From an uncultured Candidatus Melainabacteria bacterium (GTDB lineage Bacteria; Cyanobacteriota; Vampirovibrionia; Gastranaerophilales; Gastranaerophilaceae), in assembly GCA_934777245.1 (NCBI GenBank), contig CAKVND010000001.1:1-64000 (forward strand): a DNA stretch of 64,000 nucleotides, given 5' to 3'. Under the pieces are notes generated by a model. The model did no database searches and had not been told where the DNA came from. It was given only the letters and a program-made list of their open reading frames with translations. Made by a program: the position numbers and the translations under genes. Of this stretch, positions 8,972-17,276 are shown in pieces (the stretch's first letter is position 1; each line of letters starts with the position of its first letter).

Positions 8972-9338
8972 GCTTATTGTAATATTCATACAATATAATT
9001 TTAATATGTTGCATTTCTGGTGGAAACGTTTGTCTCCGTCGAGTTTTAGGATTCGGAGATATTTCTTCCATCACCCCGTTTTATCCCCGTTTAAAATATG
9101 TTCAAAAGAAAAGTAGGTCCGGAAGTTTGAGAGAATTCTTAATTAACAACGGATAATGCACAAGGATATTTCACAAAAGGAACAATTGAACAACGAAGAA
9201 AAATTCTTGAAATTATTTCAGAAGAAATCACATATAAAGATAAAAACTTTGATATAAAACTAAAGCCGATATTCCAAACAATAGCAGAAAATCAGTACAA
9301 TTTAGTACAAAAAAATGCTAACAATCGAACTTCTGAAA

Positions 9339-9390
9339 CAGGCACTAAAAAAGGGCTAGAAACTAATTCTTGCCCTAATAATAGAAAAAA
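9339..9390. repeat. Right copy of approximately 50-bp direct repeat
   Basis: Matches 5258-5310 in the same orientation and ends precisely at the 3' end of tRNA-Asn. It holds the tRNA terminator and the recombinase tail. Identity stops at the tRNA boundary, so the tRNA itself is not duplicated. Confidence 0.7.
9347..9375 (-). terminator. tRNA-Asn terminator
   Basis: On the minus strand GGGCAAGAA / TTCTAGCCC (one mismatch, 5-nt loop), followed by six T residues, 15 nt after the tRNA 3' end. Confidence 0.8.
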
Positions 9391-9462
9391 CTCCCCAGGT
9401 TGGACTCGAACCAACAACCTACCGGTTAACAGCCGGTTGCTCCACCATTGAGCTACTGAGGA
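9391..9462 (-). tRNA. tRNA-Asn (GTT)
   Basis: A complete cloverleaf on the minus strand: acceptor TCCTCAG / CTGGGGA, D stem GCTC/GAGC, anticodon arm ACCGG-CTGTTAA-CCGGT with anticodon GTT, T arm GTTGG-TTCGAGT-CCAAC, discriminator G. CCA is not encoded. The accessory island ends at its 3' side. Confidence 0.95.
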
Positions 9463-9597
9463 TTATTTCTAAAACCATATTTAGTTTACTTCTCTATAGT
9501 AACAAATAAATTTTTTTTGTAAAGACCTTTTTTATATTTTTTTTTAAATTCATGTATTTGGAGTATTAAATCCGCATAATTGTGTTAATATATATCT

Positions 9598-9969
9598 ATG
9601 CAAAAAGAAATCATGCCACTCAGAAATTACGCGCACATCGGCGATGCAGTTTGGGAAGTCTTTGTTAGAGATTATACAATTCTACAAACCTCAAACAGCA
9701 AGCTTCTTCATAAAATCACAACTGACCGAGTAAAAGCATCTTTTCAAAAGGACATGCTTGAATACATCATGCCAGACCTTACAGAAGAAGAACAAGAGCT
9801 TGCAAGGCGTGGGCGCAACTTATCAATTCCGGTTGCAAGACGTTCAATCCAGCACGAATATCGCCCTGCAACAGCGTTTGAAGTCTTAATCGGCTTCTGG
9901 TATCTCCATGACAAAGATAGGCTAAATTATTTTTGGAATAAGTTCAAGCAAACCGAATTTTTTAGTTAA
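9598..9969 (+). CDS. mrnC: Mini-ribonuclease III (MrnC)
   Basis: A 123-residue RNase III catalytic domain without a double-stranded RNA-binding domain, the form that matures 23S rRNA in Bacillus and is present in cyanobacteria. Signature segments are YAHIGDAVWEVFVRDY with the catalytic aspartate, ARRGRN and the C-terminal ATAFEVLIGFWYL with the metal-binding glutamate. There is no Shine-Dalgarno site; TAATAT ends 6 nt before the ATG, suggesting a leaderless mRNA. The 3' end overlaps the convergent TPR gene by 8 nt. Confidence 0.9.
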   Translation: MQKEIMPLRNYAHIGDAVWEVFVRDYTILQTSNSKLLHKITTDRVKASFQKDMLEYIMPDLTEEEQELARRGRNLSIPVARRSIQHEYRPATAFEVLIGFWYLHDKDRLNYFWNKFKQTEFFS

Positions 9970-10993
9970 GCCCTAATTCTGAATTAATACGATTCAAATA
10001 TTCTGCAACCATTTCGCGCTCCGGATATTCGGTTTGCAAATCTCTAAGCTCCTTTCTTGCAAGCGCCAAATACCCTGTTTCATAAAGGATTACTGATTTC
10101 AAAAATCTTGCTTCAAAAAAATCACCAACCAACTCTTCAAGCGCTTTTTTATAATGTTTTTCAGAATAATACAAATTCGCAAGCGCAAAATGATATGTTT
10201 GATTTTCGGGCGCTATAGAAATTGCCGTATTATAATACTTTTTCGCGAAATCCAAATCACCTTTTTTATAATACGCATTCGCTAAATTAAAATAATAATC
10301 AGAATTTGAGCGTTCCTTTTTTATTGCACCAAGAAATGACGCAATCGCTGTCTGAAAATTTTCTCTATAAGTTTCAACAAGTCCAATAAAATTCAACTTT
10401 TCCGCAGTTAAATCCTTAAATTTATTAATAAAATCAAAACATTTATCTTTTTGATTAAGTGCATAATAAATTTGCCCTAAAAGAAGCAAAAAATCTTCAT
10501 TTTCTTGATTAACATCACAAAACGGCAACAAAATATCAAACGCTTTTTGAAATTCTTTTTTGTAATAATAAGCTCTTGCGATTTCCATAACAACTGCAAA
10601 ATCTTTCGTATCTACATTATACTCAAAAATCTCATCAAATTTGTTCTGTTTAATCAGCAGTTTAAAAATTTCCGCCAAATCCGAACTGGAATGAGAAACA
10701 CAATAAATATTTTTTGCGGTCTGTTCAGCTTCTTGCCAAGCGTTTTTGCTGATAAAAATATTTTTTAGAAACTTCAAAGCCTCGATATGTGCAGGATTTT
10801 TTTCTAAAATCGTATCAATGTAGCTCAATGCTTTTTCTTCATTTCCTATTTTAAGATACAAATCCGCAAGTTCCAACAAAAGCTCTGTACTTGTATTATC
10901 AAGCTCTAATGCTTTATAAAAAACTTCAATTGCGTGTTTGTAATGTCCTTTGTTTTTTAAGGCAAAGCCTTCTTGCAACAAATTTTTAATCAT
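9962..10993 (-). CDS. TPR-repeat protein
   Basis: A 343-residue soluble protein made of tandem tetratricopeptide repeats. Clear repeat units begin at HYKHAIEVFYKALELDN, EEKALSYIDTILEKNPAHIE and GDLDFAKKYYNTAISIAPEN. There is no signal peptide. It overlaps the upstream FtsB-like gene by 8 nt, so both are cotranscribed. TPRs give protein-protein scaffolding; no specific partner can be named. Confidence 0.82.
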   Translation of the reverse strand: MIKNLLQEGFALKNKGHYKHAIEVFYKALELDNTSTELLLELADLYLKIGNEEKALSYIDTILEKNPAHIEALKFLKNIFISKNAWQEAEQTAKNIYCVSHSSSDLAEIFKLLIKQNKFDEIFEYNVDTKDFAVVMEIARAYYYKKEFQKAFDILLPFCDVNQENEDFLLLLGQIYYALNQKDKCFDFINKFKDLTAEKLNFIGLVETYRENFQTAIASFLGAIKKERSNSDYYFNLANAYYKKGDLDFAKKYYNTAISIAPENQTYHFALANLYYSEKHYKKALEELVGDFFEARFLKSVILYETGYLALARKELRDLQTEYPEREMVAEYLNRINSELGLN

Positions 10994-11423
10994 GTTTTCT
11001 TAATCCGATAATTTTCGGCTTTTCTTCTTTCTCTTCTTCTTTTGGAGTATTAATAATTACTAAAACTTCGTCTTCACCTGACATTTTAAGATTATTTCTC
11101 GCAATAGCTTCCAAACCGGTAACGTTTGAGAAATTTTTTATATTATCTTTCAATTGTTCATTCAAAGCCAACGCAGAATCACGAGTTTTAGTAATTTGAA
11201 CGATTTTTGCTTTGTATGAAACGATTTTCGAAATATTCAGAATTGCGCTAATCGTAATTTGAATCAAACAAAGCAACAAAACAACGGTTAAAAAAGAATA
11301 GTAAAATCCGTTTGCTGTCGAATTTGAACGTGGTCTGTTATCAACAGAAACTCTTCCTGATTCTTTCTTAGTCTTATTTACGACCCTTTTTGGTCTTCTT
11401 TCTGCTTGCTTGTATCGTATCAT
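10986..11423 (-). CDS. FtsB/DivIC-like septum formation initiator protein
   Basis: A 145-residue bitopic protein: a basic N-terminal cytoplasmic tail (about residues 1-35), one membrane helix (YSFLTVVLLLCLIQITISAI), a periplasmic coiled-coil (residues 70-100) and the LEAIARNNLKMSGEDEVLV segment that resembles the conserved end of DivIC/FtsB proteins (EExARxxLgmxxpgE). Such proteins join the divisome FtsQLB/DivIB complex. No Shine-Dalgarno site; the promoter -10 TATAAT stands 6 nt before the ATG. Confidence 0.7.
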   Translation of the reverse strand: MIRYKQAERRPKRVVNKTKKESGRVSVDNRPRSNSTANGFYYSFLTVVLLLCLIQITISAILNISKIVSYKAKIVQITKTRDSALALNEQLKDNIKNFSNVTGLEAIARNNLKMSGEDEVLVIINTPKEEEKEEKPKIIGLRKHD

Positions 11424-11429
11424 AAATCA

Positions 11430-11458
11430 ATTATATAAAATTTTACTGTTAATTACAA
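11430..11458 (-). promoter_or_regulatory. Promoter of the FtsB-like gene
   Basis: Minus strand TTGTAA (11458-11453), 17-nt spacer, TATAAT (11435-11430), then 6 nt to the ATG at 11423. The -35 box overlaps the stop codon of the upstream gene. Predicts a leaderless transcript. Confidence 0.65.
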
Positions 11459-12166
11459 CTTAAAACCTGTTGAAAAATTAATTGCAGAGCTTTGTCTTCC
11501 GTTAGAATAATATGATTGAGCAACGCCCAATTCAAATTTCAAAGACTCTGCGTATTTTTTTAATGCAGGCGTATAAACTAATGTTATTTCATTTTTATTT
11601 TTTGGTCTGTTTACATAATTAGTAAACGAATTTTTTAACGTCAATTTATCAGTAATGTGCCATTCCGGAGTTATACGAACCGTACCATATTGCGTACCGA
11701 CATCTTGAGAAGATGATTGCCTAAATTTTGTATCTAAAGAAAAATACTTAGGAGAATCGTATCTTAGAAAAACACCTGTAGTAGATTCGATTTGTGAAAA
11801 AGAAATTTCTTCACCCCAGAGCGAACCATAAGTAACCCCTTTTCCGATTTGATCAGACAATGTTCCACTGAGAGGAAGAATGTCTTTCAAATTATTTCTG
11901 CTTACTGACGCCCTTGCAAGGGCACTCCTGGGCGTGTTAGTGTTTGTTGTAATATTTAAGACGCCGACTGGAAGCGTAAGTGAACGCTGTGGGATATTTA
12001 CCTTTGGTTTATCAACGCTTTCATCAAGATAAATCGTTTCCACAGGATTGTCATCGTATTCAACCTGTCCTTGAAGCTTGTATGTTTCCGTGATTTGCGC
12101 TTCTTCCGCAAAAGCCGGCGCAAAATTTAAAAACAATAAAGCTATAATCAAAAATCGTCTTAACAT
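11453..12166 (-). CDS. Putative small outer-membrane beta-barrel protein
   Basis: 237 residues with a clear signal peptide (FLIIALLFLNFAPAFAEE, cleavage after AFA). The mature protein has alternating-polarity strands (DTKFRQSSSQ, TVRITPEWHI, LKFELGVAQSYY) and ends with INFSTGFKL, a hydrophobic-terminated last strand typical of barrels. I do not recognise a named family. Its promoter, TTGAAA-17-TAAAAT, ends 6 nt before the ATG and no Shine-Dalgarno sequence is present. Confidence 0.55.
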   Translation of the reverse strand: MLRRFLIIALLFLNFAPAFAEEAQITETYKLQGQVEYDDNPVETIYLDESVDKPKVNIPQRSLTLPVGVLNITTNTNTPRSALARASVSRNNLKDILPLSGTLSDQIGKGVTYGSLWGEEISFSQIESTTGVFLRYDSPKYFSLDTKFRQSSSQDVGTQYGTVRITPEWHITDKLTLKNSFTNYVNRPKNKNEITLVYTPALKKYAESLKFELGVAQSYYSNGRQSSAINFSTGFKL

Positions 12167-12172
12167 ATCAAT

Positions 12173-12201
12173 ATTTTAGTTTAAAGAAATATCTATTTCA
12201 A
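12173..12201 (-). promoter_or_regulatory. Promoter of the putative outer-membrane protein
   Basis: Minus strand TTGAAA (12201-12196), 17-nt spacer, TAAAAT (12178-12173), 6 nt to the ATG at 12166. Again predicts a leaderless mRNA. Confidence 0.65.
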
Positions 12202-12231
12202 TCATTTATGTATAAAAAATATATTACACCA

Positions 12232-13110
12232 TTAATTTTTCTTAAACAGTTTTTTCTCAAGCTCTAATGCTGTTTTTGTTTTTGCTAAACCACCTTGAGA
12301 TGTTTCTTTTAAAAGTGGCGACATTAATTGACCTGTGATTTTTAGTGTATCAACAATTTCGTCAACAGGAATTTTACTTTCAACACCGCAAAGCGCTAAT
12401 TCTGCCGCGGTTACAGCATGAACAGCTAAAAATGCGTTTCTTTTTATGCAAGGAACTTCAACTAAACCGCACACAGGGTCGCAAGTTAAACCTAGAATAT
12501 TTTTTAGAGCAAGTGCTGCAGCGTTAATAATTTCGTCAACATTTCCGCCAAGCATTTGCGTTAAACCTGCCGCTGCCATTGCTGACGCAACTCCGCATTC
12601 AGCTTGACATCCTGCAACAGCACCGGCTAGTTGAACCTTGTTTGATACAAGAAGTCCTACCATGCCGGCAGTTAAAAGCGCATTGATTTGTTCCGCTTCA
12701 GAAATATTATTTTTTTCTGAAACGGCAACAATTACAGCCGGCACAATTCCGCAAGAGCCTGCTGTCGGGCACGCCACGATTCTACCCATTCTTAAATTTT
12801 CTTCGGCTGTAGCAAGCGCATAAGTTATAATCTTTTCAAAAGTTTTTCCAAATAAAGCACCACGCTTTTTAAATTTTTCAACAAGCTTAACACAATCATC
12901 TCCGCACCAATCACTAATTGATTTTTCTGTAGATTTAAGCCCATTTTTAATAGCGCCTTTCATTGCAAGCAAATCTTCCAAGACTTTTAGCCTTACGACA
13001 TCAACAATTTCTTCCAATAAAACTGATTCGTTTTCTTGAGCAATTTCGAAAATTGCTTTGTCCTGTTTTTTGCACGCGTCTATGAGTTCTGAAAACGATA
13101 AAATTGTCAT
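12232..13110 (-). CDS. sdaAA: L-serine dehydratase, alpha subunit
   Basis: A 292-residue iron-sulfur subunit that, with the beta subunit, deaminates L-serine to pyruvate and ammonia. Cluster-ligating cysteines are in the segments CPTAGSCGIVPAV and CDPVCGLVEVPCIKRN. The split two-gene form is typical of Firmicutes and some anaerobes. It overlaps the beta gene by one nucleotide, so translation is coupled. Confidence 0.94.
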   Translation of the reverse strand: MTILSFSELIDACKKQDKAIFEIAQENESVLLEEIVDVVRLKVLEDLLAMKGAIKNGLKSTEKSISDWCGDDCVKLVEKFKKRGALFGKTFEKIITYALATAEENLRMGRIVACPTAGSCGIVPAVIVAVSEKNNISEAEQINALLTAGMVGLLVSNKVQLAGAVAGCQAECGVASAMAAAGLTQMLGGNVDEIINAAALALKNILGLTCDPVCGLVEVPCIKRNAFLAVHAVTAAELALCGVESKIPVDEIVDTLKITGQLMSPLLKETSQGGLAKTKTALELEKKLFKKN

Positions 13111-13766
13111 TATTTTAATTTCCTAATATTAGTTACGAAAAATACATCTTTGATTTGCTTAACTTGTTCAATAACATCCTCTCCAACAGGAATATCTAAA
13201 GCAACGGACATAGAAGCTGTACCGCCTTTTGAACTACGGTCGCAGTGCAATGATGCGATATTAACTTTTTGTTTTTGGATAATGTCACTGACTTTTGAAA
13301 TCATCCCCGGAACATCTTTGTACATAAGTAAAATCGTATCGTAAGAGCCATCAATGTCAGATGCAAAGCCGTTTATGTTGTTAATTCTAATTTCACCTGC
13401 GCCGACAGAATCTCCTGAAACAACCATCTTGCCATCGTCAAAAATTATATCAACGGAATTTGGATGTCTTGAAATATCTTCTCTGTACTCGTACGAATAA
13501 TTTATATTATCAACGATATCAAAAATATTTTTTATGCAGGCTTCATCAACCGAATAGCCTAAAACACCGGCTAGAAGTCCTTTATCTGTTCCATGTCCAA
13601 AACCTGTTTGAGCAAAAGAATTATAAAGTACAAATTTAACTTTTTTGAATTCATTTTTATAAATATTGCGCGCCATTAATCCAAGACGCACAGCACCGGC
13701 TGTATGTGAACTGGAAGGGCCGACCATTATTGGAGAAATTACTGAAAAAATCGATTTTTGTTCCAT
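13110..13766 (-). CDS. sdaAB: L-serine dehydratase, beta subunit
   Basis: 218 residues. The N-terminal domain has the SSHTAGAVRLG substrate-loop motif; the C-terminal ACT domain (about residues 145-215) is a serine or allosteric regulatory module. It lies upstream of and directly adjoins sdaAA, and starts 3 nt after the response regulator gene, which suggests a common transcript. Confidence 0.93.
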   Translation of the reverse strand: MEQKSIFSVISPIMVGPSSSHTAGAVRLGLMARNIYKNEFKKVKFVLYNSFAQTGFGHGTDKGLLAGVLGYSVDEACIKNIFDIVDNINYSYEYREDISRHPNSVDIIFDDGKMVVSGDSVGAGEIRINNINGFASDIDGSYDTILLMYKDVPGMISKVSDIIQKQKVNIASLHCDRSSKGGTASMSVALDIPVGEDVIEQVKQIKDVFFVTNIRKLK

Positions 13767-13768
13767 TT

Positions 13769-14380
13769 TTAGTAATCGTCCTCGTCGTCTTTCTTATCAG
13801 CGTTAATGTAGCCATCCATTACGTTGCATAAAGAATTTTGCCAATCGCTGTTTTTTTCAAGGAAGAAATCTGCGCCTCTTGCACGACATTGTTGTTCGAT
13901 TTCTTTACGAGGTGAAGCTGTAATTACACCGATTACGGTTTTTATGCCATAAGCGGCTGCCAATTTTTTTAATTCTGTTAAAAGAATAAAGCCTTCACGC
14001 TCAGTTGGAATGAACAAATCCATAACAACGTATTCATATTTGCGTTTTTTAAATTTGCTAACTGCATCATAAATTTCTTGTGAACAATCAATATCGTAAT
14101 CAAATCTTGATAACAAAACTTTTAATTGATAAGTGATAACGCCTAAATCGTCGACAATAAGTATTGCCGGACCGGTTGGTTCTTCCTCTTCTGTAGGATT
14201 ATTACTTAAAGCTCTACTCATAATAGGTTTCTTGGCGTTTGCATTAAGTTCCTTTAAAGTATCGACAATATTTATCAACTGTTTTTTTAAATCCAAAAGT
14301 GCAACTTCTTTTGGAGGTTTTGAATTCGTTATGTTATAAAACAGATTAAGAAACTCGTCGTCAATTTCAATATTTGGCAT
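13769..14380 (-). CDS. Response regulator receiver-domain protein
   Basis: 203 residues: a 70-residue N-terminal extension of unknown fold, then a single receiver domain without an output domain. Acidic pocket DD in ILIVDDLGVI, phosphoacceptor aspartate in YEYVVMDLF, and conserved lysine in FFLEKNSDW. An in-frame GTG at 14386 overlaps the Shine-Dalgarno sequence AGGAG; the ATG at 14380 is spaced correctly and is chosen. No sensor kinase is nearby. It precedes the serine dehydratase genes by 2-3 nt, an unusual pairing. Confidence 0.83.
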   Translation of the reverse strand: MPNIEIDDEFLNLFYNITNSKPPKEVALLDLKKQLINIVDTLKELNANAKKPIMSRALSNNPTEEEEPTGPAILIVDDLGVITYQLKVLLSRFDYDIDCSQEIYDAVSKFKKRKYEYVVMDLFIPTEREGFILLTELKKLAAAYGIKTVIGVITASPRKEIEQQCRARGADFFLEKNSDWQNSLCNVMDGYINADKKDDEDDY

Positions 14381-14461
14381 GTTCACTCCTATTTACGTTT
14401 ACGATTATACCATATTGAAATTAAAATGTAAGTCGTTTGTTTGATTGAAAGTTTTCTTTTT

Positions 14462-15634
14462 CTACATTCTAGGAGGTGGCGCATCATTAAACTTTTTCTT
14501 ACCTCCGCCCTTAATACCGACAAGCACTTTTTCGCCTTCTTTTATATTATCTCCAATAACTTCTGTATAAGAATCATCACTTGCGCCGGTTTTGATATCT
14601 ATTCTTGCAAGTTTTAATCCATCCTTAATCCAAAGCCCTTGAGTCTTGTATTTTTGACCATCGGTTTTCGGAGTAAATTTTAAAGCGATATTCGGAACGC
14701 AAAGAACATTTTCGTTTTTAGCAGTTATGATTGAAACATTCGCAGTCATCCCCGGTTTAAGCTTTAAATCGCTGTTATCAACAGTTACAATCACAGAATA
14801 CGTTACAACATTTGAAACTGTTGTAGGTGAAATTCTAACTTGTGTAACTTTTCCATAAAATTCGCTGTTCGGATATCCGTCAAGAGTATAAGTTACATCT
14901 TGTCCTTCTTTAACTTCGCCGATATCAGCTTCTGAAACATTTACTTCAATTTGCATTTTCTCTAAATCTTGCGCTATTGTAAATAATTCAGGTGCCTGGA
15001 AACTTGCTGCAACCGGCTGTCCCAAGTCTATTTCACGAGAAATAATCATACCATCAACAGGCGCAGTAATTTTTGTATAATTCAAGTTAACCAAAGACTG
15101 ATTATATTGCGCTCTTGCCTGTGTAATCTTTGCTCTTGCTGCATTTACTTGTGCCAAATCTGCTTTATAATCCGCTTCGGCTTGGTCAAGTTCTGATTTT
15201 GGAACAAAACTTCGCGCATAAAGATTTTTGTAACGTCTAAGAGTTTTTGCACTCATCTCATAAGCAGCTTGTTTATTAGCCAAATCCGCTTGTGCAGAAT
15301 TTACAGAGGCTAAATTTTGGTCTACTGTTGCTTGGAAAGTTCTAGGGTCAATTTCTGCAAGCAACTGACCTTTTTTAACAACAGAATTAAAGTCAACATA
15401 AATTGCACTAATCAAACCTGAAACCGTAGAACCGACTGAAACTGTATTTACAGGATTAATTGTACCTGAAGCTTCAACTACTTGAGTGATTGTTCGTCTT
15501 TCAATCGGCGCTGTTTCGTATTCTACCTTGTTTTTCATCATGCCGGAAATTACCGTAAACACAATAAAAAACGCCACAACACCTGCCGTTATATATCTTT
15601 TCTTTATTGTTTTAATTTTATCTAAAATCTTCAT
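14462..15634 (-). CDS. MacA/HlyD-type periplasmic adaptor subunit
   Basis: 390 residues with an N-terminal membrane anchor (about residues 15-33), a biotinyl-lipoyl-like domain (VDFNSVVKKGQLLAEIDP), an alpha-helical hairpin (residues 100-175), a second lipoyl half (ITAPVDGMIISREIDLGQPV) and beta-barrel/membrane-proximal domains. It links an inner-membrane transporter to TolC; the EIDLGQPVAASFQAPELFTI stretch is MacA-like, so a MacB-type ABC partner is expected. It overlaps the tolC-like gene by 4 nt. The only MacB-type permease in the window is at 1165-2394. Confidence 0.88.
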   Translation of the reverse strand: MKILDKIKTIKKRYITAGVVAFFIVFTVISGMMKNKVEYETAPIERRTITQVVEASGTINPVNTVSVGSTVSGLISAIYVDFNSVVKKGQLLAEIDPRTFQATVDQNLASVNSAQADLANKQAAYEMSAKTLRRYKNLYARSFVPKSELDQAEADYKADLAQVNAARAKITQARAQYNQSLVNLNYTKITAPVDGMIISREIDLGQPVAASFQAPELFTIAQDLEKMQIEVNVSEADIGEVKEGQDVTYTLDGYPNSEFYGKVTQVRISPTTVSNVVTYSVIVTVDNSDLKLKPGMTANVSIITAKNENVLCVPNIALKFTPKTDGQKYKTQGLWIKDGLKLARIDIKTGASDDSYTEVIGDNIKEGEKVLVGIKGGGKKKFNDAPPPRM

Positions 15635-17175
15635 ACGTTATCCTTTTTGGAATTCTTTTGATTACTTTTGACTGTTAATTTACTTTTTTCTTGTTTCTTT
15701 AAATCCTTTTGAAAATCTTTAACATCTTCTACTGTCAAAGTTTCTTCTTGCGGAAGTGCAATTTCTCTTTCAAGCGTTGCTCTCGCTACGTTATAATTAT
15801 AAACCGCCTGAACATAAGAGCTTTGAGCATTGTTATAATTCACTCTCGCGTCTTGGAGTTGAATATAATCGCCCAAACCAACACTGTATCGTCCGTCTGC
15901 AAGTTCAAGATTTTCTAAAGTTTGACGCACTTTTGTTTCCAATAATGGAATTTGTTTTTCAAGCTGAATCATATCAACATAAGCACTTTGAATATCAAAA
16001 TATAAGTTTTGATTAAGCAATTCCACCTCGGTTTTTGCAAGATTAAGTTGAGAATTTGCAATATCAACTTCGTGCTTAACTTGCATCATATTAAATGTTG
16101 TATTCAAATTCACGGAAACATTCATTCCACTATCAGCATAATTACGATTATTTGCGTAACTATACCCTACTCCGCCTTTTAAATCAGGCAAATATTGACG
16201 TTTAGTAAGTAAAACATATTGTCGCATAGCTTTAACCGTAGCATTAAGAGCTTTCAAATCAGGACGATTTTCTTTTGCTATACTTACTGATTTTTCAAAT
16301 GTATAAGGATATTTTTGGAAAACATAATCCTTCAAAAAATCCGCTTTTTCGGCTTTTACTGCATAAGTCGCGCTTGAAACATCATCAGGCAAAGTAAGAA
16401 GCTTTTTGTAGTTTTCAATGTTCGTCAAACTCATCGGTACATAAGGATTGCCTAGGTTAAAAGTTTCTGTATTTTTTATGCTATAACTCGGCGCATAAGC
16501 TACGTACATAGAATTATTCAAACTTACGATTGCGTTTTTATAAGTATTTTCAGCTTTAACGAGTGCAATTTTTGAATCACTCAAATTAACTTCTGCATTA
16601 ACCAAATCAATTTTAGATTTCAAACCTTCATCAAAATAAGCAAGCGTTCTTTGGTAATTTCGTTCGTTTATCTGAACATTTAAACGCTCAACTTCCATCA
16701 AAGATTTTGCAGCCAAAACTCCGTAATATTGGAGTTTTACGTTATATATAGTTGTCAAAACCATTTCATCAAAATCGAATTCTGCTGCGATTTTGTTGAA
16801 TTTTTCCATTCTAATATTCGCATCAGTTTTGCCGAAATTCCACAAAAGTTGTGATAAAGAAGCATCAAACCCAGGAAGTGTTCTTGTTTGATAACTTCCA
16901 AAGTTATGACTTCTTTCGCCAAAGCCCTGTTTATACCCTGCACCCAAACTAATACTCGGGAAATATGCCGATTTTGCGACTCCGACAGTAGATTTTGCAA
17001 CATCAAGGTTTAAAATATATTTTTTGATTACAGGACTGTTATTAAGTGCGATTTTTATACAATCATTCAATCCCAAATCAGAATTTTGTTCAATTTTTAT
17101 ATTCTGTATTGCGCCTGCTTGAAGGCTCAAACTTAAACATAATGCAATTATTATAAACTTTATCTTATTTTTCAT
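15631..17175 (-). CDS. TolC-family outer-membrane efflux protein
   Basis: 514 residues with a signal peptide (FIIIALCLSLSLQAGA) and two OEP domains of long alpha-helices, each opening with a segment of the LNDCIKIALNNSPVIKKY kind (second at FEKSVSIAKENRPDLKALNA). The C-terminal tail is lysine-rich. It forms the outer-membrane exit duct for the adaptor encoded next, with which it overlaps by 4 nt. AAAGGATCA precedes the ATG. A promoter lies upstream, so tolC-macA form one operon. Confidence 0.9.
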   Translation of the reverse strand: MKNKIKFIIIALCLSLSLQAGAIQNIKIEQNSDLGLNDCIKIALNNSPVIKKYILNLDVAKSTVGVAKSAYFPSISLGAGYKQGFGERSHNFGSYQTRTLPGFDASLSQLLWNFGKTDANIRMEKFNKIAAEFDFDEMVLTTIYNVKLQYYGVLAAKSLMEVERLNVQINERNYQRTLAYFDEGLKSKIDLVNAEVNLSDSKIALVKAENTYKNAIVSLNNSMYVAYAPSYSIKNTETFNLGNPYVPMSLTNIENYKKLLTLPDDVSSATYAVKAEKADFLKDYVFQKYPYTFEKSVSIAKENRPDLKALNATVKAMRQYVLLTKRQYLPDLKGGVGYSYANNRNYADSGMNVSVNLNTTFNMMQVKHEVDIANSQLNLAKTEVELLNQNLYFDIQSAYVDMIQLEKQIPLLETKVRQTLENLELADGRYSVGLGDYIQLQDARVNYNNAQSSYVQAVYNYNVARATLEREIALPQEETLTVEDVKDFQKDLKKQEKSKLTVKSNQKNSKKDNV

Positions 17176-17215
17176 TGATCCTTTTGTTTATTTTTAAACA
17201 CAGTAATACTACTAC

Positions 17216-17246
17216 ATTATAAACGACAATAAACAATAAGTGTTCA
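17216..17246 (-). promoter_or_regulatory. Probable tolC-macA promoter
   Basis: Minus strand TATAAT (17221-17216) about 40 nt before the tolC ATG, with TGAACA 19 nt upstream as a possible -35 box. The spacing is long, so the -35 assignment is weak. Confidence 0.45.
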
Positions 17247-17276
17247 TTTTTTTATATGAAATTTCGAAAACAATAT

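Larger units (their letters stand above)
9152..9451 (+). pseudogene. Serine recombinase C-terminal remnant
   Basis: An open frame without start encodes GYFTKGTIEQRRKILEIISE and then DIKLKPIFQTIAEN, which matches the end of large serine recombinases (pattern GTIEQKRxIL ... Lx(I/V)xLKPxF). The frame runs through the 9339-9390 repeat and into tRNA-Asn in antisense, giving SPGWTRTNN before the stop. The catalytic N-terminal domain is absent, so the gene is dead. The preceding 180 bp hold only a short hairpin (CTCCG 9036-9040 / CGGAG 9056-9060). Confidence 0.7.
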
